DNA of 64,000 nucleotides from Mesocentrotus franciscanus. Its lineage: Eukaryota > Echinodermata > Echinoidea > Camarodonta > Strongylocentrotidae. The position numbers were made by a program, and so were the translations under genes. The notes beneath the pieces are model-generated. The model did not search any database, was not told the DNA's origin, and saw only the letters and a list, made by a program, of their open reading frames with translations. The stretch covers positions 20,367,395 to 20,431,394 of the forward strand of contig CP137670.1 in assembly GCA_037976565.1 (NCBI GenBank). Reading direction: 5' to 3'. Of the stretch, positions 54,430 to 64,000 are shown piece by piece; within the stretch, counting starts at the first letter, position 1; each line of letters opens with the position of its first letter.

Positions 54430-54860
54430 AACAGAAAGCTTCCAAAAGAGTGCCATAAAGTGCGACTTCCATTAAAAACAACAAGTGCATTTAATACAAA
54501 ATTAAAAACACACAGCTCGCACTTTGCCTTAGATATCTCCAGTTTGGAGCCAGAAGAGTGTTAACTCATATACTTGAGCACAGAGTTAATCCCCTTCTGG
54601 TTCTCAAAAGATTTAAATAGAAATGAAAGTCCACATTATCACAGAAAAGGAGAACTGAAGAATGAGAGGAGGAACTGTAGAATGAGAGTGGAACAGAAGG
54701 CTTCCAAAAGAGTGCCATAAAGTGCGGCTTCGATTAAAAACAGGTGCATTACAGAATAAACACACAGCTCCCACTCTGCCTTAGATATCGTCCGTTTAGA
54801 GCCAGAAGGGCGTTAACTCCTATACTTGAGCACAGAGTTAACCCCCTTCTGGTTCTCAAC
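54430..54860. repeat. Tandem duplication of about 255 bp carrying a GTTAACTC foldback
   Basis: Both units share GCTTCCAAAAGAGTGCCATA, AAGTGCGACTTCCATTAAAA (or GGCTTCG), TGCCTTAGATATC and GAGCCAGAAG...GTTAACTC followed by GAGTTAACCCCCTTCTGGTTCTC or close variants. The last two blocks are inverted repeats of each other. Related foldback halves occur at 53006-53064, 59615-59660 and 41310. Confidence 0.85.
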
Positions 54861-54869
54861 AGATATAAA

Positions 54870-57330
54870 TAGACATGAAAGATGGAAAGTCCACAATATC
54901 ACAGAAAAGGAGAACTGTAGAATGAGAGTGGAAAGCACTTTATACTCTCTGGCAAAATTATAAAGAAAACATTGATGGGAAGCACATGATACCAAAATAA
55001 TACCCCCCAAAATGTTTATAATATAAACACAAAACAAATACTGAATCATTTGTGAATATATTCTTACAGAAAAAAATAGGTATGGTTCTTGATTATTGTG
55101 CAATAATATGTCCAATGTAGGTGCCAATCATATAAATGTGACTTAAATGTGTTCACAAACCATACATCGTGGGCTCGACACTAACAGGCACCCAGGACAC
55201 CCAGGACACATGGGTGCCCAAAATCCAAGTCTGGATCCCCCAAATTGTGAAATTTTTAAATAGGGGCTCATGCATAGAGACTGTAAAAAAATTAAAAATA
55301 AAATTGAACCCCCTTTCAAAAAAGTTAGTGTGGAGCTCTGTCTAAGGCACAATAGAAGACAATAAGAGACAGATAAAAAATAATAATCTAAATCATATGA
55401 GCAACATCAAATCTGCAAGTCCTTTATTTCTTCCCTGTATACCCTGACTCAATAATAATATGGTGTAAAATCTCCAAATTTGATTACTTGATTAATTTGT
55501 GATTAAAAAACAAAACACACACACACAAGTTTAAATTTGTTACCTTACAATTTCTATAGATCATTTAACAGCCAATTCAGGAGAGTTTGGCAGATATTCA
55601 TTTTAAATCAAAAGACGTCTACTGGATTAAAATACCATTTCTTTACTGATATGTCTTTAAAATTTTATAAATGGTTTGAAACCAAAATGAGGTATAATTT
55701 TATGCAAGAACTTCAAAAGTATGTAAAGAAAAAAAGTGAAATTAAAAGCTGGTGCACCATCAAATTGAGAAGAAAACCAAACAAATCTTCATTAAGCAAG
55801 AACTTAATAAAGAAAAGAAAGAAAGCAAGAACTTAACAAAGAAAAGAAAAGGAAGCTTCCACTGAATAACTCAAATTCAAATGACCACACGGAAAGAAAA
55901 ATGACTGCAAAACGACTTCCAGAAGAAAGAAAATGAAATCAAAACACTGCACACTGTTTGTGACAACGAAATCAACTGCAGCATCAATCAGTTCAAAACC
56001 ACACACCTCATTTCCAAATCTGGATTATTTTCAAACTGCAGCAAACTTGGAGTTTTCAATTATTCAAATTTAAATTTTTGTCAGACTTTTGTGATTCTCC
56101 ACTTGTACGTTTTCCAGTTTCAAATTTCTCTCATTTTCCAATTGCTGAATTTTCCCCTTGTTTGGATTTTCTCATTTTCAATTGTAAGAATTTTCCAATT
56201 GTCAAAGTTTAGGAATATGCCATTTCTCAAATAGGATCTTTTCTTTTTCAGTTCAAAGAACTTCCAATCCATTGTTGGAAATCCTGTTCGTGCAACTTTT
56301 CCAAAGTAGTATTTTATCTTAGACTGATGAAAGAAGTCCAAAAATGAGGTTGGTTTAGCCCTACTCTCACATTGCAGACCAAGTGTAAATTGGAATTTGC
56401 GTATTCTCTTTCTACAAATACCAGAAATGCCAAAATATTTATCATTAGAAGTTTAATATTTAATCTAGATTTGAGGTGTGAGGATTTTCCCTGATTGGGT
56501 GTAGCACATCATGTTCCTTGGACTTGTCCAGTGCCCTACCATTTCAACAACAAATGACCAATATTCCATGAGCATTATTGATAACTGGTTAGGCAATCTG
56601 GACCCAACCACAAGAAAAATGGCAAGTAAACACCAAACCATGATGGCAGCTCCAATTAGCACCAACAGCAATGAGCTAAAGGTAGCCTTTGTGTACACTA
56701 ACACCATAAGCACCAACAGACACCATCTAGCCCCAAGTAACACCGGGTAGCATTAGCATCGCGTAATACCAGGTTGCATTTAATAGCACAGATAACACCT
56801 GCTATCAATGATCCAAATGTCCCTGCATCATTCCAACAAATGTGAGCTTTAGATTATGAAGAACATCAATATAACGATGTAAGAATATGTACTAGAATCA
56901 GTTTTCACCTGAATCCAATATGTAATTGTGAAGTATTAATGAAACTTAATAAAAAATAAACAAATAAATGAGGCATTTGGACCATTGAACTAACACAAAC
57001 ATTTCTGCCAGCAAATGTATTCTGGTTGCAGATAATGTAACCCGGTGGTACATTTAAATTATTTGCAGAACACAGTGCAATGTGGCGCAAATTAAATTAT
57101 TGACCCTGCAAAGGTGCCACTTGGTGCTAGATGATGCTATTTGGCAAATACTTTTGGTGCAAGCTGGTATAAATGAATATGACCGTTCTAACCGTTGTTT
57201 AGTTTGATTTTTAATCTTTTGCAAATACTTGGGGCAAGATTGAAGATGGTACGAATGAATATTAATTGCCAAACACCAAACACCTTTTGCAGAGAAATGA
57301 AGTCACGGCAAGATTTAAATAGCCCAAACA
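54870..57330. other. Long intron segment, no exon recognised
   Basis: A CACCCAGGACACCCAGGACA repeat lies at 55189-55208. The stretch 56040-56330 is rich in CAATT and TTTTC phrases. The stretch 56640-56790 is rich in short ACACCA and TAGCACC phrases. Open frames have no family resemblance. Confidence 0.4.
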
Positions 57331-57335
57331 CAAAC

Positions 57336-57425
57336 CTGGCGAATACTCTTGTTTTTTACTGCTGCTTCTGATTGGTGGTTTAGGTTTGACTTTGGGTTTA
57401 GTTGGACTACTAGGATGGAAGGAGT
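57336..57425 (-). CDS. ARHGAP35-like: Lysine- and proline-rich linker exon
   Basis: The acceptor CTCCAATCAG is followed by AC; the exon is 90 bp, phase 1-1, donor GTTTGT. It begins DSFHPSSPTKPKVKPKPPIR and ends KKQEYSPG. It is strongly basic with alternating K and P and a final Q-E-Y-S-P tyrosine. Three related acceptor-side copies in a row (this one intact) support it as an exon. The donor is moderate. Confidence 0.68.
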
Positions 57426-57605
57426 CTGATTGGAGCATGTATGAGAGATAAATAGGAAAGAATCAAAGAATTATGATTTCAGAAAAATGTACAGCAAAGC
57501 AGAATTTGAAAAGGGCTGGAGTCCTTTTAAAGGAGCCATGAACTGGTTAGAGAAAAAAAAAATAATAATTTCAGTAAAAGGCAAATAGTTCAAAAATACA
57601 AATTA

Positions 57606-57650
57606 GGATTGACTTTGGGTTTAGTTAGGGCTACTAGGATGGAATGAGTC
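57606..57650 (-). pseudogene. Decayed copy of exon 57336
   Basis: It keeps the acceptor (CGATCAG, then AC) and TCATTCCATCCTAGTAGCCC, but an insertion brings TAA into frame and the second half of the exon and the donor are missing. The flanking intron (GCATGAAGGAGAGATAAAGG) matches the flank of exon 57336. Confidence 0.7.
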
Positions 57651-57820
57651 TGATCGAAGCATGAAGGAGAGATAAAGGAAAAGAATCAATGAATTATCGT
57701 TTCACAAAAGCAGACATAAACACAAACATTAAAAAAGCTGGCTTTCCTTTAAAGGGCCCTGATGCTAGATATTTTTTTTAAATGCTATTTTAGTAGAAGA
57801 CAAAAGGCTCAATAATTATA

Positions 57821-57869
57821 AACTTTGTTTTGACTTTAATTTTAGTAGAACTACTACAGTAGAAGGGGT
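57821..57869 (-). pseudogene. Second decayed copy of exon 57336
   Basis: The acceptor (TTGATCAG, then AC) is followed by the frame DPFYCSSSTKIKVKTK, resembling DSFHPSSPTKPKVKPK. There is no recognisable donor at the matching place. It is more diverged than the copy at 57606. Confidence 0.6.
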
Positions 57870-58849
57870 CTGATCAATGCATGAAGGAGAATTATCACTT
57901 TAGAAGTAAGGTAGGGAGTTCCAAAAAAATTCACAGGGCTAGCATGCCTTCAAAGGGACACACAATTTGGTGGAATACAATTCATCCAATTAAATGTTGA
58001 TATATGTGCCTTCAAATCAAAATGTCTGTCATAGATTTCCCCAGAACCAAGTTTGGAAACGCACAAGTTGTACACACGATCCTGTTATCTGCAAAATTCT
58101 GGCCTACTTTCTTATCGCCATTTCCTCTTTTTGAATTGTAGATTTACATGTATTACAAAGATTTAGCATAAACTGCATTTTAATTTGTTTGCAAAGAATC
58201 ATGAGGCTTCTCGTCGAGTACGTTACTTAATGGCAGTTACAAAAATAAAGTGTAATAATGTAACTTATATATACATACATGTATAGCACAAATCAATCCA
58301 CAAAATTTTCTCTGTATACTGTTCTGAAAGGAATGTGGAATTATAGTCTAGGCCTACTTATGATACAGATTACAGAACATTGATGAAATATCTTAATGAA
58401 TTATCTACTTCTATAACAATATGAAAGGAAAAAAATGTATCATTATGTAAAGAAAGGCGTCTGCCATTGATGAAACTTGAGAAAACAAAGAACTCAAACA
58501 AAAATGTGTAAAGGACATAAACCATATAACACAACATAAATTTTTTTTAAATTGATGGAACAAAACCATACAAATAATAAGTGAGACCACTATTCAAGTG
58601 TGCATTTCTTTGGGGAAATATGTAAGAAACAAAAGGAAGTACAATGAGTCTGTTGAGAGCCAGAAAGATTTTAACTGTTCTAAAGGCTACCAGCTGGATC
58701 TCAGCAGATAAACTGATTCAGGTTCGTGATTGAAATTAATATATCAAGGAATGTTAATAGCAAGGGGTGATGAATGAGAAACGAAAAAGGAAAGACAAAA
58801 AAGGGCACTTAATTTCAGAGAGCAATCATCAATGAAAAACTAAAGAGGG

Positions 58850-59560
58850 CAGTACGATTTGTAATCATACAGTAAAGAAAACTCAGTATGTAATGAGAAC
58901 TCACAAAACAAAAAGGGAGAAAATAGAAAATTCACTCTATACAATAGAAAAATATGGGAGGTAAGACTTGCTGGCATACAAATAAAGAAAACTTGGTAGC
59001 AATGATACACTATAGATTGTAAAACAAAGAAAGAGTGGGAATACCAAAAAAAAAGACATTCATGTTCAGCAAAGAGAGAGATACAAAATGGAAACTAAGG
59101 GCAGAATAATACAGAAAACTTGGTAAGAAATGATAACCGATAAAACAAAGAGGGAGAAAATAATAAAGACAACAAAAACACTAAAGGGAGTTAATATTTG
59201 TAATCATACAGAAAAAATGAAGAAAAACTTGGTATGCAATGATAACTCATAAAATAAAGAGGGAGAAAATAGAAAAGTCACTCTGCTTCAGCAAAGAGAT
59301 AAACAAAATAATAGAGAACTAAAGGGCAGCAACACTTGCTGACATTCAGAAAAAACAGAAAACTTGGTTGCTATGATACACTTGAACTGATAAAACAAAA
59401 ATGGAGAAAATAGAAAACAGACATTAAATTAATAAAGACATTCAGGTTCAGCAAAGAGAGGAATAAACAATAAAATAAAAAACTAAACGGAGTTAAGGTT
59501 TCTTATCATACAGAGAAATAAAGAAAACTTAGTACGAAATGGTTACTGATAAAACAAAAA
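58850..59560. repeat. Degenerate tandem repeat, about 110-150 bp unit, 5 or so copies
   Basis: Recurring phrases are GATAAAACAAAGAGGGAGAA, AATAGAAAA, CAGCAAAGAGAG, CATACAGAAA and AAAACTTGGTATGCAATGAT. Purine-rich on the plus strand, hence pyrimidine-rich on the coding strand. No exon was found within it. Confidence 0.7.
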
Positions 59561-59941
59561 GGGAGAATAATAAAAAGTCTCTGGAGATCTTGGAAGAGAG
59601 GAATGAACTGTCTGTTCAGAGCCAGAAGGACGTTACCGTACTCTGTAATTAACCCATTGCTTACTGGAAACAAGTAGTCCCAGTAGTCATTGGTTTAAAG
59701 TATATTGAGTTAATGTCTTTCTAGCTCCAAAGAGATGAAACAAAAGAATACTATTAAAATAAAGAGCAGAAAGCAGGATTTTAAGCACACAAAAAAAACC
59801 TAAGAAAACTAAGTAAAACAAGGTTAAAATGAAAAAGGGAAAGAAAATGAGGAAATGGAGTTCCAATGAGAGACACATTAACAATCAGAGATAAAGAAAC
59901 CATGGGAAAAAGCAATGTAGCAAGCATGCATTCGAACCAAC

Positions 59942-60019
59942 CTTGATGTGGGCGGGCTGATAGCGCCACCGAAGGCCGTACAGGTTCCGAGCCTCTCCTC
60001 TCCGCATGTATATAGTGCG
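59942..60019 (-). CDS. ARHGAP35-like: Basic linker exon, AHYIHAERRGSE
   Basis: The acceptor TTTTTTGTCATAG is followed by CG; the exon is 78 bp, phase 1-1, donor GTTGGT. It reads AHYIHAERRGSEPVRPSV and ends ALSARPHQG. It resembles the start of exon 63130 (ARIYHTANYE...RRWGSE), suggesting the two are diverged duplicates. Another frame reads RNLYGLRWRYQPAHIK, but that would end in phase 0, which does not fit exon 57336, so I chose the phase 1 frame. Confidence 0.6.
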
Positions 60020-62420
60020 CTATGACAAAAAATGTTCAATTTTTTGTTTTCCAGATGTTTGTGATAGTTGCGGATGAAGCGTTATGCGAAGCACAGAGGG
60101 AAGAGAAAAGAAAGAAGGAAGGAGAAAGAAGACAGTGAAAAGGGAGGTGTTAAAAAAAGACATAAGAAATGATTCAATGATAGAAAAATAGAGTAAAAGA
60201 CCAGTTTAAACAAGAGTAAAGAAGGGAGTGAAACAAAGAGAAAGGGTAGAAGAGTTGATGCAATAGTTGAAAGGAAGATGTGTGAATGAAAGGGCGGTTT
60301 GGACAGTATGGGACGTAGAAAATATCAGGGAAAAAAATGAGACAGAAAGCCAGAAAAGTGAATGGAAGGAGAGAACGAGAGAAACAAGTTTTTACTACAG
60401 AAGTGTTAGTCATTGTTCTAAGGCACTGAGTCAGATCTTTGAAAAGCCAATGTAAAATGAATGAATTGTTTTCATAAGTGCTTTATTTAGGCTACAATGG
60501 AAGATTTACTCAGCTACAGCACATTTTAACATACATATACATTTAATGTATTCTTAAAATTGTCAGTGCACATGGAGGTGATAAATATAGCACATCATTC
60601 TGAAACCTTGGTAGAAACCAAAGCCCTAGGCAGATAAGAGGGAAAAGGCAACCAAATGGAGTAATATAAAGAAGCTTTAAGTTGCGCTGATAAAATTCCA
60701 AAAGTCATAAGGTACAAGTATGATGACCTCCTCCCCACCTCTGGTATAATATGAAGTTTTACTATAAGGCAAGAAAGCACAAACTGGCTCAAGTAATTGA
60801 CTAGGTATCTGTCTATGTGATGGTCTGATAGTGCTAAAATGGTTGATCACAAATTGCTGAAGACAATAGCAATGGCGCTAACATTGGATCGCGAAGTAAA
60901 TGTATTACCGGTACATCCGAGAGAGTCTGTGCAGAACGCTACATGTACTGCTGGATATACAAGGAGTAAATAATGCACACACAGTATATTTCTCCACCAT
61001 GTTCATACAATACATGTAACAGGACAACAAACCTGACGAATCCAAGTGAAGACACACACATACACAGTGACCAACAAGGCAAATGTAGGATATTGTAAAT
61101 GTAAAGGGTAGCTACAATAAAATACTAGTACATTTAAATAATTGAAATGCTTTGATTTATTTGTTAATAAATAAGTAAATAGATAGATAAATAGATGAAT
61201 AGATAAATAAGTAAATAAATAAATGAAAAACATAAATATATAAATAAGTAAATAGATAGACAAATAGATAAATAGATGAATAGATAAATAAGTAAATAAA
61301 TAAATAAAATAATAAATAAATAAATAAGTGAATAAATAAATAAATAAAATATATATAAATAAATTTAAACAATTTAAAAAAAAAAGAAGATTATACTGAT
61401 GTATTCCCAGAGCATGCTTAGTACACGATGCCGGATAGAAATAATATAGTTTCAAGTTGGATTTATCCCTTTATCTTGAACAAACTTTGCTAAGATCATG
61501 TACAATATTATTTTTATGGAATGGTATTATATGTTGCTGTTATTAGTACCCCAAGTGCAATATATCATGAAATAAAAACAACATGACCAAGAGTTTTGTC
61601 CACAAGGAAACCAGAAACGCTATGTAATTTAAATACAGGAATATTATAGCTAGCACAGCAAATTCTATTTCAAGCAAATTGAAAATAGGCTCCAGCGTGC
61701 ATGCATCTTTAAAAGCATTGGAATTTGAGTTAGTGATTCTTTTTTTCCTAAATGTAATTCTGCCTTTAAGCAATAGTGAAGAAAAATATTACACCAATTC
61801 CATTTTCTGAAATTCCCCCAAGTAATTTAAGCATGAATACACACATTTTCAAGGGTGATTGACTGACAATGACAAGTTACCCTCCTACTATTTTTTTAAA
61901 TACTGACAAGAATAATTTAGTTTTATGTAAGACATAACTTTTCAGAGATACCAACCAAACAGAATGTCAAGTAAAAAAAAAATTACCAAAAACCGAGATA
62001 GAGATATACAGATACATGTCAGAAAAATAACGAGGAGAGTCTAAAAAAAAAAAGAAGAAGGAAAATAAAGATCCCAGGACAAAGACCAAAACTCCATGAC
62101 AGGGTAACATACACAGAGAGCCGGAAAAACATACAGAAACACAATGCACAATTGGTTATATTAATGTACGGTGCACACACAAGACGACATGTCATGATCT
62201 CTACATCCAAATTTTATATAGAAACGATAGGAAGAAAACTGTTAAGAAAACAGTATGCATTCTCAAAAGACCCCAAGACCAAAGAAGAAAACAAAGAATA
62301 TATACTGTAAAAGTAATATTTTGGGAGTGAAATTAGCTCTTCTGTCAATTTCTACCACTGAATTTCAAACATGAGCCACAGACCTACCAACATACCTAAC
62401 CATTATGCAAAGAAAATTTG
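60020..62420. other. Intron, no exon recognised apart from simple repeats
   Basis: Purine-rich DNA runs from 60085 to 60390, and a tetranucleotide array lies at 61150-61350. The remainder is AT-rich with nothing identifiable. Confidence 0.4.
61150..61350. repeat. (AAAT/AGAT)n tetranucleotide microsatellite
   Basis: It is built of AAAT, AGAT and AAGT units, with higher-order repetition of ATAGATAAATAGATGAATAG. The Phe/Tyr/Ile/Leu-rich open frames on the minus strand are artefacts of the period. Confidence 0.9.
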
Positions 62421-62430
62421 GTGAGCCAAT

Positions 62431-62606
62431 TACAGTGAAACCTGTATATAAAGATCGCTCAAGGGAGACAAGAAAAGTATCTTTATAGGCAGGTGGTCTT
62501 CATGTACAGGTTTCTTTAGTATAGGTTTTAATGAGAAACCATTTTCAAGGGAAACAAAAAATGTGGTCTTTCTATACAGGTGGTCCCTAAAGCACGTTTG
62601 ACTGTA
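62431..62606. mobile_element. MITE, TACAGTCAAACCTG family, copy 6
   Basis: It starts TACAGTGAAACCTGTATATA and ends with AAGCACGTTTGACTGTA. It contains GAAACCATTTTCAAGGGAAA and GTGGTCTTTCTATACAGGTG. Its two ends are almost exact inverses. Confidence 0.88.
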
Positions 62607-62830
62607 TCAAATATTTCTTTGATGCAATAAAGCCTGGAGCAAATGTTACCCATGTAAATATTGATTACCGTTTCTGTGTGTTTACTTTGTTGAACACATG
62701 TAAAATAGCTACAAATGCATCACTTGTTGCATTCCTACATTGGTTGACATGATGTTCTTTGACAAAGGAACAAAATAAAAGCTCACTGTATCATTTTTTT
62801 TCTTTTCTTGCACCTACATGCAAGTAACCA

Positions 62831-62966
62831 GGGGGGCTTTTCTCGAGACCGATATAAGTCTAACTTTTGGAACATCCTACTGAAGCGTGTGTTATAGAAC
62901 TAACACGCATTTCTATGGGGTGTCCTTGAACCTAAGACTTATGACGGTTTCAAGAAACTGGCCCCA
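62831..62966. repeat. Small foldback-like repeat, GGGGGGCTTTTCTCGAGACC
   Basis: It begins GGGGGGCTTTTCTCGAGACC and ends GTTTCAAGAAACTGGCCCC. The inner AAGTCTAACTTTTGGAACA is loosely mirrored by TTGAACCTAAGACTT. It contains the short palindromic pair GTGTGTTATAGAACTAACAC. It is possibly another MITE family; only one copy was seen here. Confidence 0.45.
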
Positions 62967-63129
62967 GTACTCAACATTCCTTTTACCCCCAAAATCTCAC
63001 TTTTACAGTATAGAGAGGACAGAATAAAGACAGACCGAGTATAGTAACACAATGCACAGAGGACATGACATACAGGGAGTGCACAAGTACACATAAGACA
63101 TGGAAATAATCTTTCAACCAAATCTCTAC

Positions 63130-63243
63130 CTTCTGTACCAGAACTCTGGGGTGTCGAGGGCAAGGGCAAGTTTGGCTTTCGCCGCACTTCCGAGCCCCAC
63201 CGGCGCTGCCTGGATTCATAGTTGGCTGTATGGTAAATGCGGG
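63130..63243 (-). CDS. ARHGAP35-like: Arginine-rich exon, ARIYHTANYESRQRRWGSE
   Basis: The acceptor CTTGCAAGCAG is followed by CC; the exon is 114 bp, phase 1-1, donor GTAGAG. It begins ARIYHTANYESRQRRWGSE, continues RRKPNLPLP and ends SSGTEG. A second AG three bases earlier (a NAGNAG acceptor) could add one residue. It has two tyrosines and a basic tail. It is the most upstream exon found, and the phase 1 entry means more coding sequence lies beyond the window. Confidence 0.75.
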
Positions 63244-63249
63244 CTGCTT

Positions 63250-63860
63250 GCAAGGAAAGGGGTAATATAATGGGTTGGTATAAGGGTAATATAATGGGTT
63301 GGTATAAGGGTATGGTATAAGGGTATGCATGGAGGGGTGGTATATGGGAGAGGTGTAATGGGATGGTAAAGGGTGTGGTGTAGGAAGGTGATAAGGATTG
63401 AGATAGTATGATGGGGATGTGGTATATATACAAAAAAGGGTAGTATAAGTGATTGGTATAAGAGGGTGGTATAAGGGAGTGGTATAAGAGGGTGGCATAA
63501 GGGAGTGGTATAAGGGGATGGTATAGGGGTGGTATAAGGAGTGGTATAAGGGGATGGTATAAGGAGTGGTATAAGGGGGTGGTATAAGAGGGTGGTATAA
63601 GGGGGTGGTATAAGGGGTGGTATATGGGTGGTATAAGGAGTGGTATAAGGGGATGGTACAGGGTCGGTATAAGGAGTGGTATAAGGAATGGTATAAGGGA
63701 TGGGTTTATCAGTGAGGTGATACATAGTATAATGGGGGTTGGGTTATGGAGGAAAGTGGTAGTTAAGAGGGTGTGGTATTGGGGTGGTATAAGGATTTCG
63801 CATAAGGGGTGGTATAATGAGATGGTGTAAGAGGGTGGGGTATATGGAAGGGAAGGGGTA
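63250..63860. repeat. Minisatellite of GGTGGTATAAGGG-type units
   Basis: About 40 imperfect units of 10-16 bp are built around GGTATAAGGG, with higher-order repetition such as TAATATAATGGGTTGGTATAAGG. It produces open frames of up to 339 codons on the minus strand (repeating I-P-x-Y-T-T-P-type peptides) that run into exon 63130. These are artefacts of the period. Confidence 0.92.
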
Positions 63861-64000
63861 GTATTGTGCAAGCAGGGTATTGAGGAATATATGGAAAGAA
63901 AGGTTGGAGAGCAGAAGGTGGGGAAAGGTGTGGTTGTAAAAAAATAATAATACACCATAAATCCTCACTTCAAAAAAATCAAGAAGAAATGTCTTTTAGA

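Larger units (their letters stand above)
35..63243 (-). other. ARHGAP35-like: 3' part of a p190 RhoGAP-type gene (whole locus)
   Basis: All recognisable coding sequence belongs to one minus-strand gene. The final exons spell a RhoGAP domain closest to the p190 family: GIYRVSG with the arginine finger, NTVASALKQFFKNLPEP, and VNLMTAENLSICWWPSM. A polybasic stretch lies just before the domain, and a YSQPHD motif further upstream matches the p190 RasGAP-docking element. Splice phases chain consistently: phase 1-1 through the repeat exons, then 1-0, 0-0, 0-1, 1-0, 0-0, 0-1, 1-1, 1-2. p190 proteins are cytoplasmic GAPs that switch off Rho at adhesions and the cortex, usually under tyrosine-kinase control. 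Here the stretch before the GAP domain is much longer than the roughly 300 residues I recall for vertebrates. The 5' exons are outside the window. Confidence 0.9.

Noticed and set aside
59942..60000. Alternative reading RNLYGLRWRYQPAHIK of the exon at 59942
   Set aside because: It looks like a Y-G module but would end in phase 0, which does not match the phase 1 start of exon 57336. The phase 1 frame with a better acceptor was chosen.
61003..61455. 150-codon Phe/Tyr/Leu-rich open frame
   Set aside because: It is produced by the (AAAT/AGAT)n tetranucleotide array.
62939..63958. 339-codon open frame on the minus strand
   Set aside because: It is read through the GGTATAAGGG minisatellite and gives repeating I-P-x-Y-T-T-P-type peptides. 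Only its 3' part overlaps the real exon 63130-63243. It is an artefact of the period.

Overview
The window is eukaryotic genomic DNA: AT-rich, with no compact gene order, short coding exons separated by kilobase introns, and a dense load of short non-autonomous repeats. tRNA-derived SINEs ending in an 'AAGCGCTATATAAAAG'-type tail, foldback MITEs and repeats with (GGAC)n and TGACCTTTGACCT runs point to a marine deuterostome, most likely an echinoderm such as a sea urchin. That assignment is inferred from repeat style and is not proven.

Only one gene is convincingly present. It lies on the minus strand, runs across the whole window (about 63243 down to 35), and is the 3' part of a p190 RhoGAP-type gene (relative of vertebrate ARHGAP35/ARHGAP5). 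The upstream exons, which in the family encode the GTPase-like and FF domains, lie beyond position 64000. I placed 27 plausible coding exons by matching splice sites, reading phase and sequence family. In transcription order they are: (1) 63243-57336, basic and proline-rich linker exons; (2) 52949-26792, a run of very short symmetric phase 1-1 exons, most carrying one Y-(G/A)-x-(V/I/F) motif followed by a basic/proline tail; (3) 25966-20390, the family's middle region, including a Y-S-Q-P-H-D motif like the RasGAP SH2 docking sites of vertebrate p190; (4) 14277-12062, a polybasic stretch and the start of the GAP domain; (5) 11423-9189, the GAP core with the arginine finger; (6) three alternative 3' terminal exons at 5462-5282, 1674-1500 and 212-35, each able to finish the GAP domain in frame. 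If all accepted exons were used with one terminal exon, this part would be about 870 residues.

The gene shows repeated local tandem duplication of exons and exon edges: terminal exons (three intact), exon 26792/28111 (two intact), exon 51760 (two extra copies, both frame-disrupted), exon 57336 (two decayed copies), and the 3' ends of exons 20390 and 25809 (arrays of copies). A MITE has inserted into the TA of one 5' splice site and now supplies its +4 to +6 bases. The rest is intron filled with MITEs, SINEs, foldbacks, minisatellites and microsatellites. No intact transposase or reverse transcriptase, rRNA, genuine tRNA gene or CRISPR array was seen.
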